64,000 nucleotides of DNA, from positions 22,699,476-22,763,475 of the forward strand of contig NC_053409.1 in NCBI RefSeq assembly GCF_016859285.1, read 5' to 3'. The notes under the pieces were generated by a model that was not told the DNA's origin, made no database searches, and worked only from the letters and a program-made list of their open reading frames with translations. Source of the stretch: Xiphias gladius. Its lineage: Eukaryota; Chordata; Actinopteri; Istiophoriformes; Xiphiidae. Position 1 is the first letter of the stretch, and each line of letters opens with the position of its first letter. A program made the translations under genes and the position numbers. Positions 1 to 10,900 of this stretch are shown here, piece by piece.

Positions 1-66
1 CAGTCCTAAACATATTTTAATTAGATTTTATACTTGTTTATATAGGATTTTCAGCTTTTCAATTAC

Positions 67-3000
67 CGGAATTCGTTCTTCAATGTTAAGCTCTCGAGGC
101 CTGGGCAGAGGTGGTGGTGTTGACAGTTTTGACGTCCAGTATGGGGCATAATTATCAACCTCTAGGCTGGTGACAGAAGAAGCTCCAATGGACGTTCCTA
201 ATTTAATTCCACTGTTGTAACTACCTTGGGAACTTGAACGGTTCAAATCTCTATCAGCGGACACATCGCTGAACTGACCGAGGCTCACGAGAGGTGAGGG
301 CTGAGCTGGGGCACTTGGCTGCTGATGGATATCGTCCTGAGTCTGACTCTTCTCTTTTTCTGAAGGTCTTGATGTCTGTTGATCTTTCTTGACCGACATG
401 ACAACTGTGCTAAGAGAGGAGTGGGACTGCGACCTGCCAAAGGGTGAGGCAGAGGGTCTTGCTGCAGACCCAGTGTTATCTTTGTCACTGGGCGCACTGC
501 CTACCGCCTCCCCTCTTTTTGGAGATGAAGAGCCAGAGGGAGCTGCAGAGGACCTCTGTGTGACATTCTGGTTGCCGGCAATTGAAACAGGAGGCTGCTG
601 TGAATTCCTTGCCTGCTGACTCAGGATGCGATTCAGGGTGTCAGATACTGCATCATAAGCTTTCTTTTTAGGAGAGATACCAGAAAATCCTTGCAATGCA
701 AGGCTATCAAACAGTGATGCTTTGCCAGAACTCTGATTTGCCCTCCAAGCGTCTACTTTCTGCATATAGTTGAGACTTGGAAGAGACTGGACTTTTCCAG
801 AGGTATGTTCCTCTTGGCACTGTTTTGCTGTGTCTGGGCAATGGACACCAGGCTCAGGAATAGCTGGTTGTGGAGAGATCCCTGTGCTTGATTGATAGGA
901 GTTCTCTTTATTGGACTCTATGGCAGAAAGTTGCCCCAAAGTAGCCTTGACACTGGATTTGGACGGTACCTTAAAAACCCCTGGAGTGGACTGAGACTGT
1001 GGAAGGAAACCCAGGTAGGACCCATCAATCCCTGTTTGGTTCCCCGAGGACCACAGATCTTGTTCTATGCGAACCCGTTCGACAACTGCTGAAAATGGCC
1101 CTGTCCATGACTTACCACCCAGATTTGCTTGGGTCTCACTAGGCTTTCCTTCAGATGTCTCTGTGGGATATGGAGTGAGACACTGACCAGGTGGTGAAGG
1201 ACTGTTCCGCTGTTGGTTTTTAGATTCAGCTTCAAGGCTGCTGCGCCGCTCTACCTCTGACAGCAGCTCTCTGTGCAACACTTTACTATTGTTATCAGGC
1301 TGAGTACTGCGGGAACCCATGGTGATATTACAGACCTCAGATGACAGTGTTTGTGATTGGTCAGGGTTTGAAACTCTGTCAGGTTGTTGTGTCTGCTGCT
1401 GGGGAAGAGAAGCTTCACCAGGAGGACCTTCTCTTCTAACCATGCTTTGGTCAGTGGCTGATTTGCAGACTTTAGTGCTTTTAGACACTTCAGTAAAAGA
1501 TGCAATGCTCTTCACAGATATCTCAGAGGCAGAGGAAACAGCACTACTGCTACTGGTAGGCATGCCAACATCTTTCTGAAGGAGCTTCAAAAGATGTTGG
1601 GCGGGAATATCCTTACGCAGAAAGAAGGTCTCATCTTCTACAGTCTCTCCTCCTAGCTTATCTTGAGGGATAGTTAGCGTCACTGAGTCCTTCTCTCTGC
1701 TACCTGCATCATCTCTGAATGGTACTCCCTGTCTGTCAGTGGTGGCAGTCACTCGGGAGTGAACCATTTCCTCTTGTCTGCCTTTGTCTCCTGGTGACAA
1801 ACTGTGCTGGGACAGAGAGCAGCAGCTGCTTGCTCCTTCTTCAGAAAGGATGGTTGCCTGGGCCAAAGGGTGCTGGGACAGTGAGCCATGCTCAGAGGCC
1901 TGAGTGGTGCGATCCATGGGTGGAAAGTGAAACCTGTCTGATGCCACGGAAATGTTGGGGTATGCCCTGGAAAAAGTAAACGAATAAATAACAATTCTTA
2001 ACTTCTTCTCATTCAAATGAAATGCTGTAGAAAAATGTCCACAGAACCAATAAAATACTTTTAATTGATGCTTTTTAATTGATTTTTTTTTTTTTTTACC
2101 CTAAAGGGGCGAATTCATTGTCACTTTGTTGAAATATGGAATATTCAGTGATGTTGTTTTCCACTCCAGAGTTTACAGGCAGCAGAGGAAGGGCTGGAGA
2201 CAAGTTACTGTCCTGAAATTCTGATGGTACAGAAAATAATGAATGTTATCCACAGGCACCATGAACAGGATTAGGTGATTAAGAACCAATGGTTCTGTAT
2301 CACCTAATCCTGTTCAATATACATATATTGGGGGGGGGCATAAGAGAGATTGAAATTCATTTTTTTTATTCAATGTACAAACCTAGCTGCAAACAGTGTA
2401 CCCCCGTCTGCTGAAGCTCCCAGTCATCTGTTGTCAGCATGGGTTGCCTCTGGTCCTGACTGGCACTGCGATGACTGAGAGGTCCCAGTTGATTTATGGA
2501 TGACTCTCCAACAGACTGACTCACATCTTCATCTGCTGGCAACTGAGGAGACACTTCCATCCTCTGTGAATCGAATAACCCAACAAAGTAACTCGCTGTC
2601 ACTGTCCTCTTGTGCCATTTAACACTGCCTCAAAAGAAACTGAACAGTTTCTTTTGAGGCTTAAAACAACTTCTGGTAACAACTCCATAGCCTCTGGGAT
2701 TAGCAGCAGAGAGGAGCATGCTGCACAATCCTTTATCCATCCTGGAAAATGTCTCACACCTCCTCTACAACCTGTCAGTCAAACAGTAGAGTACACTCAG
2801 CAAGGAACTCATTCAGCTCCCGTGTGACCACTACAGGATGTTATTCCTGACAGCTGCCGTCCCTTTGTATAACGATTCTCCTCTATGTTGGAAGAGGGTG
2901 GAGTAAAGCCTGAGGTTCCTCATATAACCAGAACAGACTGATCAACAGGACTTATGTTTATTTAGTATTCATTAAATCTTTTATATTACTGATCATCTGT

Positions 3001-4501
3001 TGTTTATTTTTCCAATACTGTCTGTTGTTCTCTTGCACTCCTCAGATTCTCAAGATAACAATCTATATAAGTATCTTTAATTCGATTATTGTCACTATCA
3101 CATTGTTGTTCCTCTCTTTTATAGGACCTCTTAACTCTGCATTTTTCTGTAACAGACTACTATTAGCGTACACTGAATATATACTCAGCTGGCAGTTTAT
3201 TAGGTACACCTACCTGAGATTAATGCTATCTAATACTACAGTCTTGCAATTAATCCTTTCTTTCTTGGAGGTTATAATGTTCAGTTTTTGTTTAAACTGC
3301 TTTAGAGAGGTGTTGATTTGACTGTATGGTATAATGACCAAGAAATCTCAACGCGCTGCAACTAAAGAGAACACATGCAAATTAAGAAACCATCTTCATC
3401 ACTTTGACAACACGTGCTACACTTGCCAATTATGAGACAATGTGTTTCCTATCTAGATTCCTATATAATATAAATCCTTACCTTTACATGATGCATTTTC
3501 TTATGTAAATTTGTAAAATTCTGAACAAAAAAATTACAACAAACATTGGGGCAGTAAGGGCCTACAGTATAGTTTTGCTCCAAGGTATCTTAGATGGTTA
3601 ATCAGGTCGTGGATAACAGTGAGGAAAAGAGATTTTAAACCATTTAGAAAAAACATTTCAACCTTTAAAAGGGAATGCATACTACTGTTAAAGTAGTTAG
3701 TTAAAACATTAGCTGCGTTCTCCTTTTTGTTTTAGAAAATAGCGATCCACTGTGTATAAAGCCAAAAATAGCTAATTAGGAGCACCACTTACTAGCACAA
3801 ATCTCGTAATCAACACCTGACAATGGGATAATTTCTGGGTGTATGTCTCCATACAGCCGGCAATCATATACAAAAACGCATAATTAGAGGAAATAATGAA
3901 GACTTTTGTTAATAAAATTTCAGACTTTACTTCTAATGCTCTATTTGAGGAAACTGAATTCAGTGCTTTTTAAGACTTTTCAGGCCTTGCAGGTACCGTT
4001 TCATATGAACCACCTTTTTGGCAATGGTTGCTGTCGCGAATAAATTACTTCTCCAAAATTTTAACTACATTATTTTATACATCGCGGATGAACTCGTTGA
4101 CAAGCATAGTAAAAAGGCAGCTAGGGGCAACAGGTTTTGCCATTAGTTAGCTTGGTGAGAAACACATGACTACGCACTGTACAAACGGCATACATACTGT
4201 TAACGTTAACTTGGAACTGGGTAGCCGGCAGGCACTCATGCTACCATCATTATTAACACCAGAAACGAAATATTTCGTCCGACAATGACATTACGTTTTA
4301 AAGTTTAACAGTCTCTCGGCCGATAAACTAGCTAGCCGGCTAGCAAATCGGTTAGCAGCTAGCTAGCCGCTGACAACCGCCAACGCTGGATAAACTTTAG
4401 CCACACTTCCGTACCTAAGGACGGAACAAAAACTCTGCATAACATAATTTTCACTCCAGGAATTAAGCCAAAGTTACACAATTTACCTCTGGGGGCTCCA
4501 T
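67..4501 (-). CDS. alms1: ALMS1-like centrosome/basal-body protein, N-terminal part (gene runs off the left edge)
   Basis: ALMS1 is a very large protein of centrosomes and ciliary basal bodies. Four coding exons fit in phase on the minus strand: 4501-4487 (start, MEPPE), 2563-2383, 2220-2100 and a 1.9-kb exon 1966-67. Together they give 739 codons with no stop, and the last exon ends at a GTAATT donor, so the gene continues outside the window. Identification rests on the human ALMS1 N-terminal region as I remember it: both begin with MEP, and the third exon has QDS...LPLL followed by F-QQSDNEFAPL, like human FHQSELSFAPL. The large exon repeats an SLSQHPL-type motif and is rich in Ser, Gln and Pro, with no obvious globular domain. 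Exon 2 is placed at 2563 because it is preceded by a pyrimidine-rich acceptor and keeps phase with MEPPE; exon 3 is short and easy to miss. The gene is divergent from the TTC31-like gene. Identity is likely; exact boundaries are inferred. Confidence 0.75.
2262..2316. repeat. Near-perfect inverted repeat (hairpin) in alms1 intron 2
   Basis: An 18-base arm at 2262-2279 is the exact reverse complement of 2299-2316. The 19-base centre contains a second 7-base pair (agaacca / tggttct) around one base. The structure fills a third of the 162-base intron between alms1 exons 2 and 3. Confidence 0.9.
2627..2660. repeat. 15-bp perfect hairpin in alms1 intron 1
   Basis: gcctcaaaagaaact at 2627-2641 is exactly reverse-complementary to 2646-2660, with loop gaac. 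It lies about 65 bases upstream (in transcript sense) of the exon 2 acceptor. Confidence 0.9.
2664..4486. other. alms1 intron 1, mostly non-coding with a dispersed repeat end
   Basis: No coding exon was found here. Bases about 3165-3340 carry a teleost dispersed-repeat end: the phrase cagtttattaggtacacc, then a thymine-rich tail. Bases 4325-4370 hold several overlapping gctagc palindromes close to the promoter. Confidence 0.45.
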
Positions 4502-4700
4502 GTTGATGATGATGATGATGATGATAGTCTTGACGGTGCTGTTGTTGTTGTCAGTCCGCCACTGTGAGCGCGCTTCCTTCCTCCAGCTCGTATCCAAGGA
4601 GCGTTGCTAGGAAATGTACTCGCGCGAGAAGGGATTTGAACTGAAGACCACCGAAGATCGTGTGTTGAAAAGATGGCTCACTCTCCCGCGCTAAAGAGAA
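4502..4700 (-). promoter_or_regulatory. alms1: alms1 promoter / 5' UTR region with an X-box-like RFX site
   Basis: This segment directly precedes the alms1 start codon and is richer in CpG than its surroundings (agcgcgc, ctcgcgcgag). At 4603-4615 it reads gttgctaggaaat, close to the RFX X-box (GTNRCC, short spacer, RGYAAC) that marks ciliary genes. No TATA box is visible. An RFX site about 100 bases upstream of the start fits a ciliary gene; mammalian ALMS1 is, as I recall, RFX-regulated. The transcription start was not mapped. Confidence 0.5.
4505..4525. repeat. GAT/ATC trinucleotide repeat in the alms1 5' UTR
   Basis: Seven tandem gat units lie 3 bases upstream of the alms1 ATG, so the transcript would carry an AUC repeat next to its start codon. 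Confidence 0.85.
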
Positions 4701-4734
4701 ACGTGAAACTCCTCCGCTTCAAAAGAGGTGGGAG

Positions 4735-5290
4735 TTCCTCCCGTCCAGAGCCCTATGGACGACCCCACTGGCCCCACTGACCCCGTCCGCTCTTCTGGTG
4801 TCTGCAGTCACTGTAACATTTCATATCACTATTTTTACATGTTGTTCCTCTGTTTTTGGCAGCTGAAGTCATCGACGGATTATGAGACAACGGGCCCCTG
4901 GGCACAGACATGTAAAAGGCCCCCCACGGCTCCTATATTACAGCAAGTTAAAGCATGTTGTCGATTTTCAAATCTTCATGGGCATCTTGTGTCTTGTAAT
5001 GTCTCTTTGTGGTCATTTTGAGCATCTTTGTACTTGTTTTTTGTCAATTTTTGTTCATTTTGAATCTTCTTGTAGTCATTTTGTGTGTTTCTGTAGTCAT
5101 TATGCGTCTCTTTGTGGCTGTCCTGTGTTTCATTTCGTGTTGCTATCAAGTAATTTCAAGTCTTTATATAGTCATTTGATCAAGTTCCCAACAAGGAATG
5201 TTAACAGACACTTCTGACAGAGGCTCTGGCCCAGTACCCCCCCCCAACCTATTGGGCCCGTGGTCCTGTTCCCCGTGGGCCGGTTCAGTT
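4735..5290. repeat. Degenerate tandem and dispersed repeat between alms1 and the TTC31-like gene
   Basis: Bases 4965-5180 are built from variants of a roughly 15-30 base unit (gtagtcattttgtgtctctt and similar). This is a decayed minisatellite, flanked by ccc/ggg-rich stretches. The open frames across it (for example 4882-5217) show the repeat rather than a protein domain. Confidence 0.6.
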
Positions 5291-7690
5291 ACCTGTCCAT
5301 GGCTGAAATGCCGAAACAGTGGGGTCCACTTTTCCTATCATATCTCAGAAATAAAAGAGAGTTGAAGCTCTCTCTTTTATTTGCCCTTCTCAGAAATGAA
5401 AAAATGTAGTTTCCCCTGACTGACCAGCAAAAATAAAAAGTCCAGTACAATCTGGTGCAATCCAATAAAACAGCCCAGTAATAAATCCTGTCACCAAGGA
5501 ATTTATTTACATGGAAACTGTGTGGTAATTCTCTATTGGGATTTCTGAGGAAGCAGTTTGTGTTGTTGTTTGACATGAATGTTTATTTAAAAAAAAAACT
5601 GTCCCCCAGACAATGGTGGTCAAAACATGTAAATAAAAATATTAGAAAAACGTTCACATATGATGCAGCGGAATGTGTTATCACCACAAACGGGCACTCA
5701 GAAATGACCAAATCAAACAGAATACAGTAAGCTTCGTAAAGGTAGAATTGATTGCTAAGATTGATTATGATGGGTCATGTTTCACTTTACACACAGATGT
5801 TTCCATTTAGTTTAAGTTTGGGAGTTATTGCCAGCTCTGGGCATCTAGCCAAATGTATCTCTGAAGTCTCCAGTGTGGAAATGCTTTGTCTGCCTTGCAA
5901 ATGAAAAGAAACCGAAGCCGGGGCCACTGGTGTTTGTGGTTTGCTCACCAATACAGATACAGTCCAGTACAACACCACTTTTTAACTACGACCTTGGTAA
6001 TAAATCAACATAATCCAGAAGACGTCACTAAAACCTTTCCATTATAAACTTTGTAAAGGTAGAATTTATGGCACAACAGTTTTGCTGAATTGCATTGGAT
6101 TGTGTTGGACCAACTAATAAAGCAATAAACCAAATACCTATAAACCACCTGACAGACAATGAATATGCAGTCCCTGAGGATCTGAGGCACTGGGCCAGTT
6201 TCCACGTTTCCTCGTTGGTAATAAAGCCCTGCTGGTTTTATCTAATGACGTTTAATATAAATACAACTGATAGATATTATATGCATTTACATATTTGAAT
6301 AAAATTTTGTACAAAACTTTATATCACTCGTTTGTTTTCATTAGTAATTAATTATTCACATTGTTTCAAATTTGGCTAAAAGGCAACACTAAATTTTCAT
6401 CATAGCATTTTTTTTATAATTGTTCATACCAGATATACAGCATACATAAAAACAGAAAAATAAAGGAATACACTAAAACAATACACTGCGTGTTATAGAC
6501 AAAACAATGAATGAAGAAAATAACTGGCCGATTAATCAGTTAGTTGCAGCCCTATTTCACAGCCTTCTTATTTTTAAGGTCTCTATCATCTTACCATATT
6601 GAAGTAGTTCTTGACAAAAGTGTCCAGAATCCTGTTTGGGGTCAGTCCTTTTCTTCTTATGAATACGGAATTTTCCCACTGATGAACCAATTGTACAAAG
6701 AAAATAAAAATCCTTGTCCATTTCGTTGGATTCAAAACTAATTGAAAATGTCTTTAGCTTGTCAGAGCCTGATTAACCTCCTTAGGGGCCCCAGGGCAAA
6801 AGATTTGTTGTTGGGCCCCTATTGACCTCACTATACATATATGTGTTCATATATGTATATGTATAAACTAGTACTCTAGATTAGTGAGTTGACAAAAATT
6901 AGACTGAATAATTGTTTATGTAATTTTTCAATCATAAAATAGCTAAAAATTCGCTGGTAACAGCAAGTTTTCTACAACAATTAACTCAAAATTTTTGCGT
7001 TTTTGACTGATGGGTATATTTCAGTTTTGGTTTTTTTTTACATTAAATACAGTAAACAATCACTTGATTATTAAAGAAAATAACACCTACTGACCTACTG
7101 AAAATAATGGTCGGTTGCAGCCTTACAGCACTTCTGTGATAGAGTAATACTACCTCGCCCGAGGTTTTCTCTGTGTTAATCATTGTAATGATTTGATACA
7201 ACACAACTTCGCAACAAATGAGCTCACTATAAACTTAATAAATGAAGGTCATCAAACTAGATTTTGACACAAGACCAGGGCTTCAAGATGTAGGATCGTT
7301 CAGTGTTGATAATCTATTTCACTGGTGCAAATTCCGTATAAATTTGCGATTGATCAAATAAGGTAAATAGAAATAGAGTAGATTAAACCTGGGACTTTAG
7401 GGGCCCCTGAGGGTCTGATGCCAGCTGGTAATCCAGCCTTGTATCTTTGGATTGTTTGCTCAGTCTTCCTCTTTATAAAGTGTTGGACCTCCGCCCGGGA
7501 TATTTTGGCATAAAATACAAAAACAGATGGCTAATCGTTTCTTTTTCTAATCCACAGAAATCACAAAAAAATTTCAATATCAAGTCAGGACCTCTCCAGT
7601 ATTTGTTTTAAGGGATACATTCGATGAAAAATTCCCAACTGATAAGAAATGTTTTTTTTTTGTTTGTTTGTTTTTTCCCTCAATTTTGGA
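5290..7690. other. Intergenic repeat-rich spacer
   Basis: I see no gene here. The phrase gtaaaggtagaatt occurs at about 5738 and 6055 in the same orientation, suggesting related repeat units. Bases 6760-7440 are bracketed by ggggcccc-rich segments (aggggccccagggc near 6785, aggggcccctgagg near 7399), like a decayed element. A 13-base inverted repeat lies at 5349-5382. AT-rich spacer makes up the rest. Confidence 0.4.
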
Positions 7691-7699
7691 CTCCGGCAC

Positions 7700-7961
7700 C
7701 GCGGGCGCCCAAATCCCGCCTACTTTACCGTGATTGACGGACGCCAAATCGAATCAGTGCCCCGCACCAAAACAAAGCCCTGCCATTGGTGGGCATCGCC
7801 TGGAGGCGGGTAGCAGCCTGTGTTGTTAAACTCAGGGCAACAGAAGCTCCACGAACCCAAACGCGGAAAGAGGAAGAAAAACAGTCATTGTGGTGGTCTA
7901 ACACTCGCCCACAAGACAGTCACATTCAGCGTTAAACACAGCCGAGAAATAAGTTAACACC
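7700..7961 (+). promoter_or_regulatory. Promoter / 5' UTR of the TTC31-like gene
   Basis: A CpG-containing, TATA-less segment precedes the start codon. It has an E2F-like aaatcccgcc at 7711-7720 and an inverted CCAAT box (attgg, 7785-7789). The start context is accATGt. Motif calls are by eye. Confidence 0.45.
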
Positions 7962-10900
7962 ATGTCAAGAAGGAAGGACCTTGTTAAAGGTAAGAATAAC
8001 GCAGCAGTCGTAATTTGTTATCCCGATAGCCCAGTCATTGGGGGAAGTTTCATTTACTGAGGACTCGACCTGTCCCCGCGAATGTGCCACCAGTTAGCTT
8101 TCCAAGCCAGCTAGCCGACGTTGTGGCACCCGACTCAGTCGTGATGTACGAGGGTCAACCGAGGCTTTATATCGTCACGGTCGTACGTGTCATAAAATCC
8201 GCGTCTTTCTATGTACCTCAACGACACCTCGTCTCTACTTGTCAGGTGGCGCTCCTATGTCCAGAGCTCGTGAAAACGCTGGGCTTATGCGCACACAGGT
8301 GAGTATGATTTTCGCGCACCTGAATACTTAAGGTTTTTTGTTTTTTGTTTTGTTTCTGTCGTGGCTTAACTGGCATTTCGGGCCGTGACAGCGCTGCTGG
8401 TAACAGGCCGAAGGGTCTACGTTTCCTAAAACAATAAGTGATGAGAATGTTAGCCGCCATGGTTCCCAGGCAGGGCATCTCATTTCCCCAACAGTCAGAT
8501 AAAATTGGCATCCCGGAATAAAGAAAAACACCAAACTTATGGTATTATTAGTATATATTACAGTAAGTGAAATCGATTATCGAACTAGTTGACGATTGAT
8601 TTTTATCTTGATTCATCTAGTAATGTTTCCAGCTCTAGCTGCATTTAAGAGTTAAATAACTGATGGATTGATTGTTTGGTCTATATAATCTCAGAACACT
8701 GACAATGCTCAACACAGTTCCCTAAAGTCCAAGTCCAAAACAGTCGCGTTTACAAAGACTTAAGACAGAGAAAGGCAGCAAGTCCTCACATTTGAGAAGT
8801 TGTAATCAGAGGATGTCGAGCATTTTTGCCGGATGGTTTACAGATGACATCCAGTCTCGACATTATGATATGAAGATTACCTCCCAGCAGCATCTTATGG
8901 TAGCTGCAAACATCACACACATTGAATGATGGAGGGGAAAACACAGTTGAGGCAGTAAGCAGTTTACACTTTGACACAGGAGACAAGCTTTTGTGTGCCT
9001 ACAGCGTGGGTAGTCATTATCATGATCATGTTGACGAATCATTTCCCTATTATTAATTGTTTGGTTTATAAGATGTTATAATATAGTGTGAAAAGCTCAT
9101 TTTCACAATTTCTTATGGCACAAGTTGACCTTGTCAAACATTTTGATCTTTCAACTCTTGCTTTAAAAAAAAAATATTTAAATGATTAATCAATTGCTGT
9201 TTAATTTTCTTTCGATTACGTCATCAACTGCATTTTAAGTCCCTGATCTTTCTCCATTTCAGGACACTATGGTAGATTTTATAAAGGCCACCGCTTCCCC
9301 CATAAATGGACGTCATCACACGGACTCCTTTCTGAATGTCTTAACTTCTGGCTTTTTAGGTAAGGGTTTTTCTGAATTTGCTGTTAAAGTTTATTTCAAA
9401 GTGACGGTGGAGAAGAGAATTGTAAATAATAATGGGTGGATAAAACACCACCCATTATTATTTGATTTAAAACCACTGAAACAAAATGGAAAATTTAATT
9501 TACTCTCCATTTCTGTGATTATACAGTTGGGTCTATAAGTTTTTGGACAGTGACACAATATTTGTAATTTTTCCTCTGTACACCACCACAATGGATTTTT
9601 AGTGAAGCCATCAAGATGTAATTGACGTGTAGACTTTCAGCTTTAATTCAAGGGGTTTAACGAAAGTATTGCATTAACCATGTAGGAATTACAGCCATTT
9701 TTATATATTCCCTCGTTTTCAGAGGCTCAAAAGTAATTGGACAATTGACTGACATTCAAGGTGTGGCCTGTTCCCCTTTTATTTCGTGACAAATTAATCA
9801 GATAAAAGGTCTGGAGTTGATTCCAACTGTTGAATTTGCATTTGGTAGCTGTTCATGGGAACTCTCAATACGCGGTTCTTCACACAACTGGCCAATTACA
9901 GCGCGAAGTGGGTGTTAATGTCAGATTGACGGTTTCAGAGAGTTACAACGATGGTCAACTACAGCCCCCTCGTAATCCAGCGTTGGAAAGGTGCGGGTGG
10001 AGGGGGTTTCCGTAGCTATAGGACCATCTGAGAAATAGTTTTGATGAAGTGTACAGGTGCTCTGCAGAGATGTTTTAGCACCATGCCCCATCAAGATCAG
10101 ACTTGTTGGAAATCTCTCAAGAAGACAGAGAGAAAACAGATTTTGCACTCTGTCCTTTTTAATATTATGATTAAAATCTCTTTGGGGGTTCAGATGATGT
10201 GTATGTTCACTTGAAATTAGACCACTATAGTAAATGAATGGCCCTTTCTGTGTTTTTCATATGTATCAGGTTTAGATTTTAGGACGTTTGACTTGCAAGA
10301 CGACCTCATATATTCCGATGATGATGAATATGATGATGATGATGATGATTTTTACAATGCTGCTCAAAGGCCTTTAGAGCCACATCCGAGAATAAGGCTA
10401 CTCACAGATGAGGTAATGCACTGTTTAAATTTTTTGAAAGTGAAATTAAAAAGTTGATATCATCATTTATCCCTAGTTTTTAAACCGATATATAACTTTC
10501 TGACTGACTCATGTACTTTGTCGAGAATACACTTAATAACTGTAAACAATAGTATATCTATCCTCAAAACAGAAATGTAGCACTTAGCACATTAACTTGT
10601 GTATATCCTCAGTGTGACTTTTTAAAATTAATTTTTAATTCTTGAATTGGCTCAACACAGATTTTTTTTTTTTTTTTTTTTTTTAGGAGGCTGATAAACA
10701 TGAAAAGGAACTTATAGCAGAAGATAAGCGGCGTAAGGAAAAGACGGAGAAGAACAAGCGTAAAAAAATGGTCAGTGTTGAAAATCCTGAATTTAAATCA
10801 ATGTTTTGTTTTGTTTTTTGACAGCGCCTCACAAGTGATTTTCTTCCCTCTGTTATAGCGTAAAAAAGAGAAGAAACGACTAGAAAAACAGAATGCAGTT

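Noticed and set aside
10270-10282. Alternative upstream acceptor for TTC31-like exon 3
   Set aside because: Using it shifts phase and gives an immediate stop; the acceptor at 10281-10282 keeps the frame.
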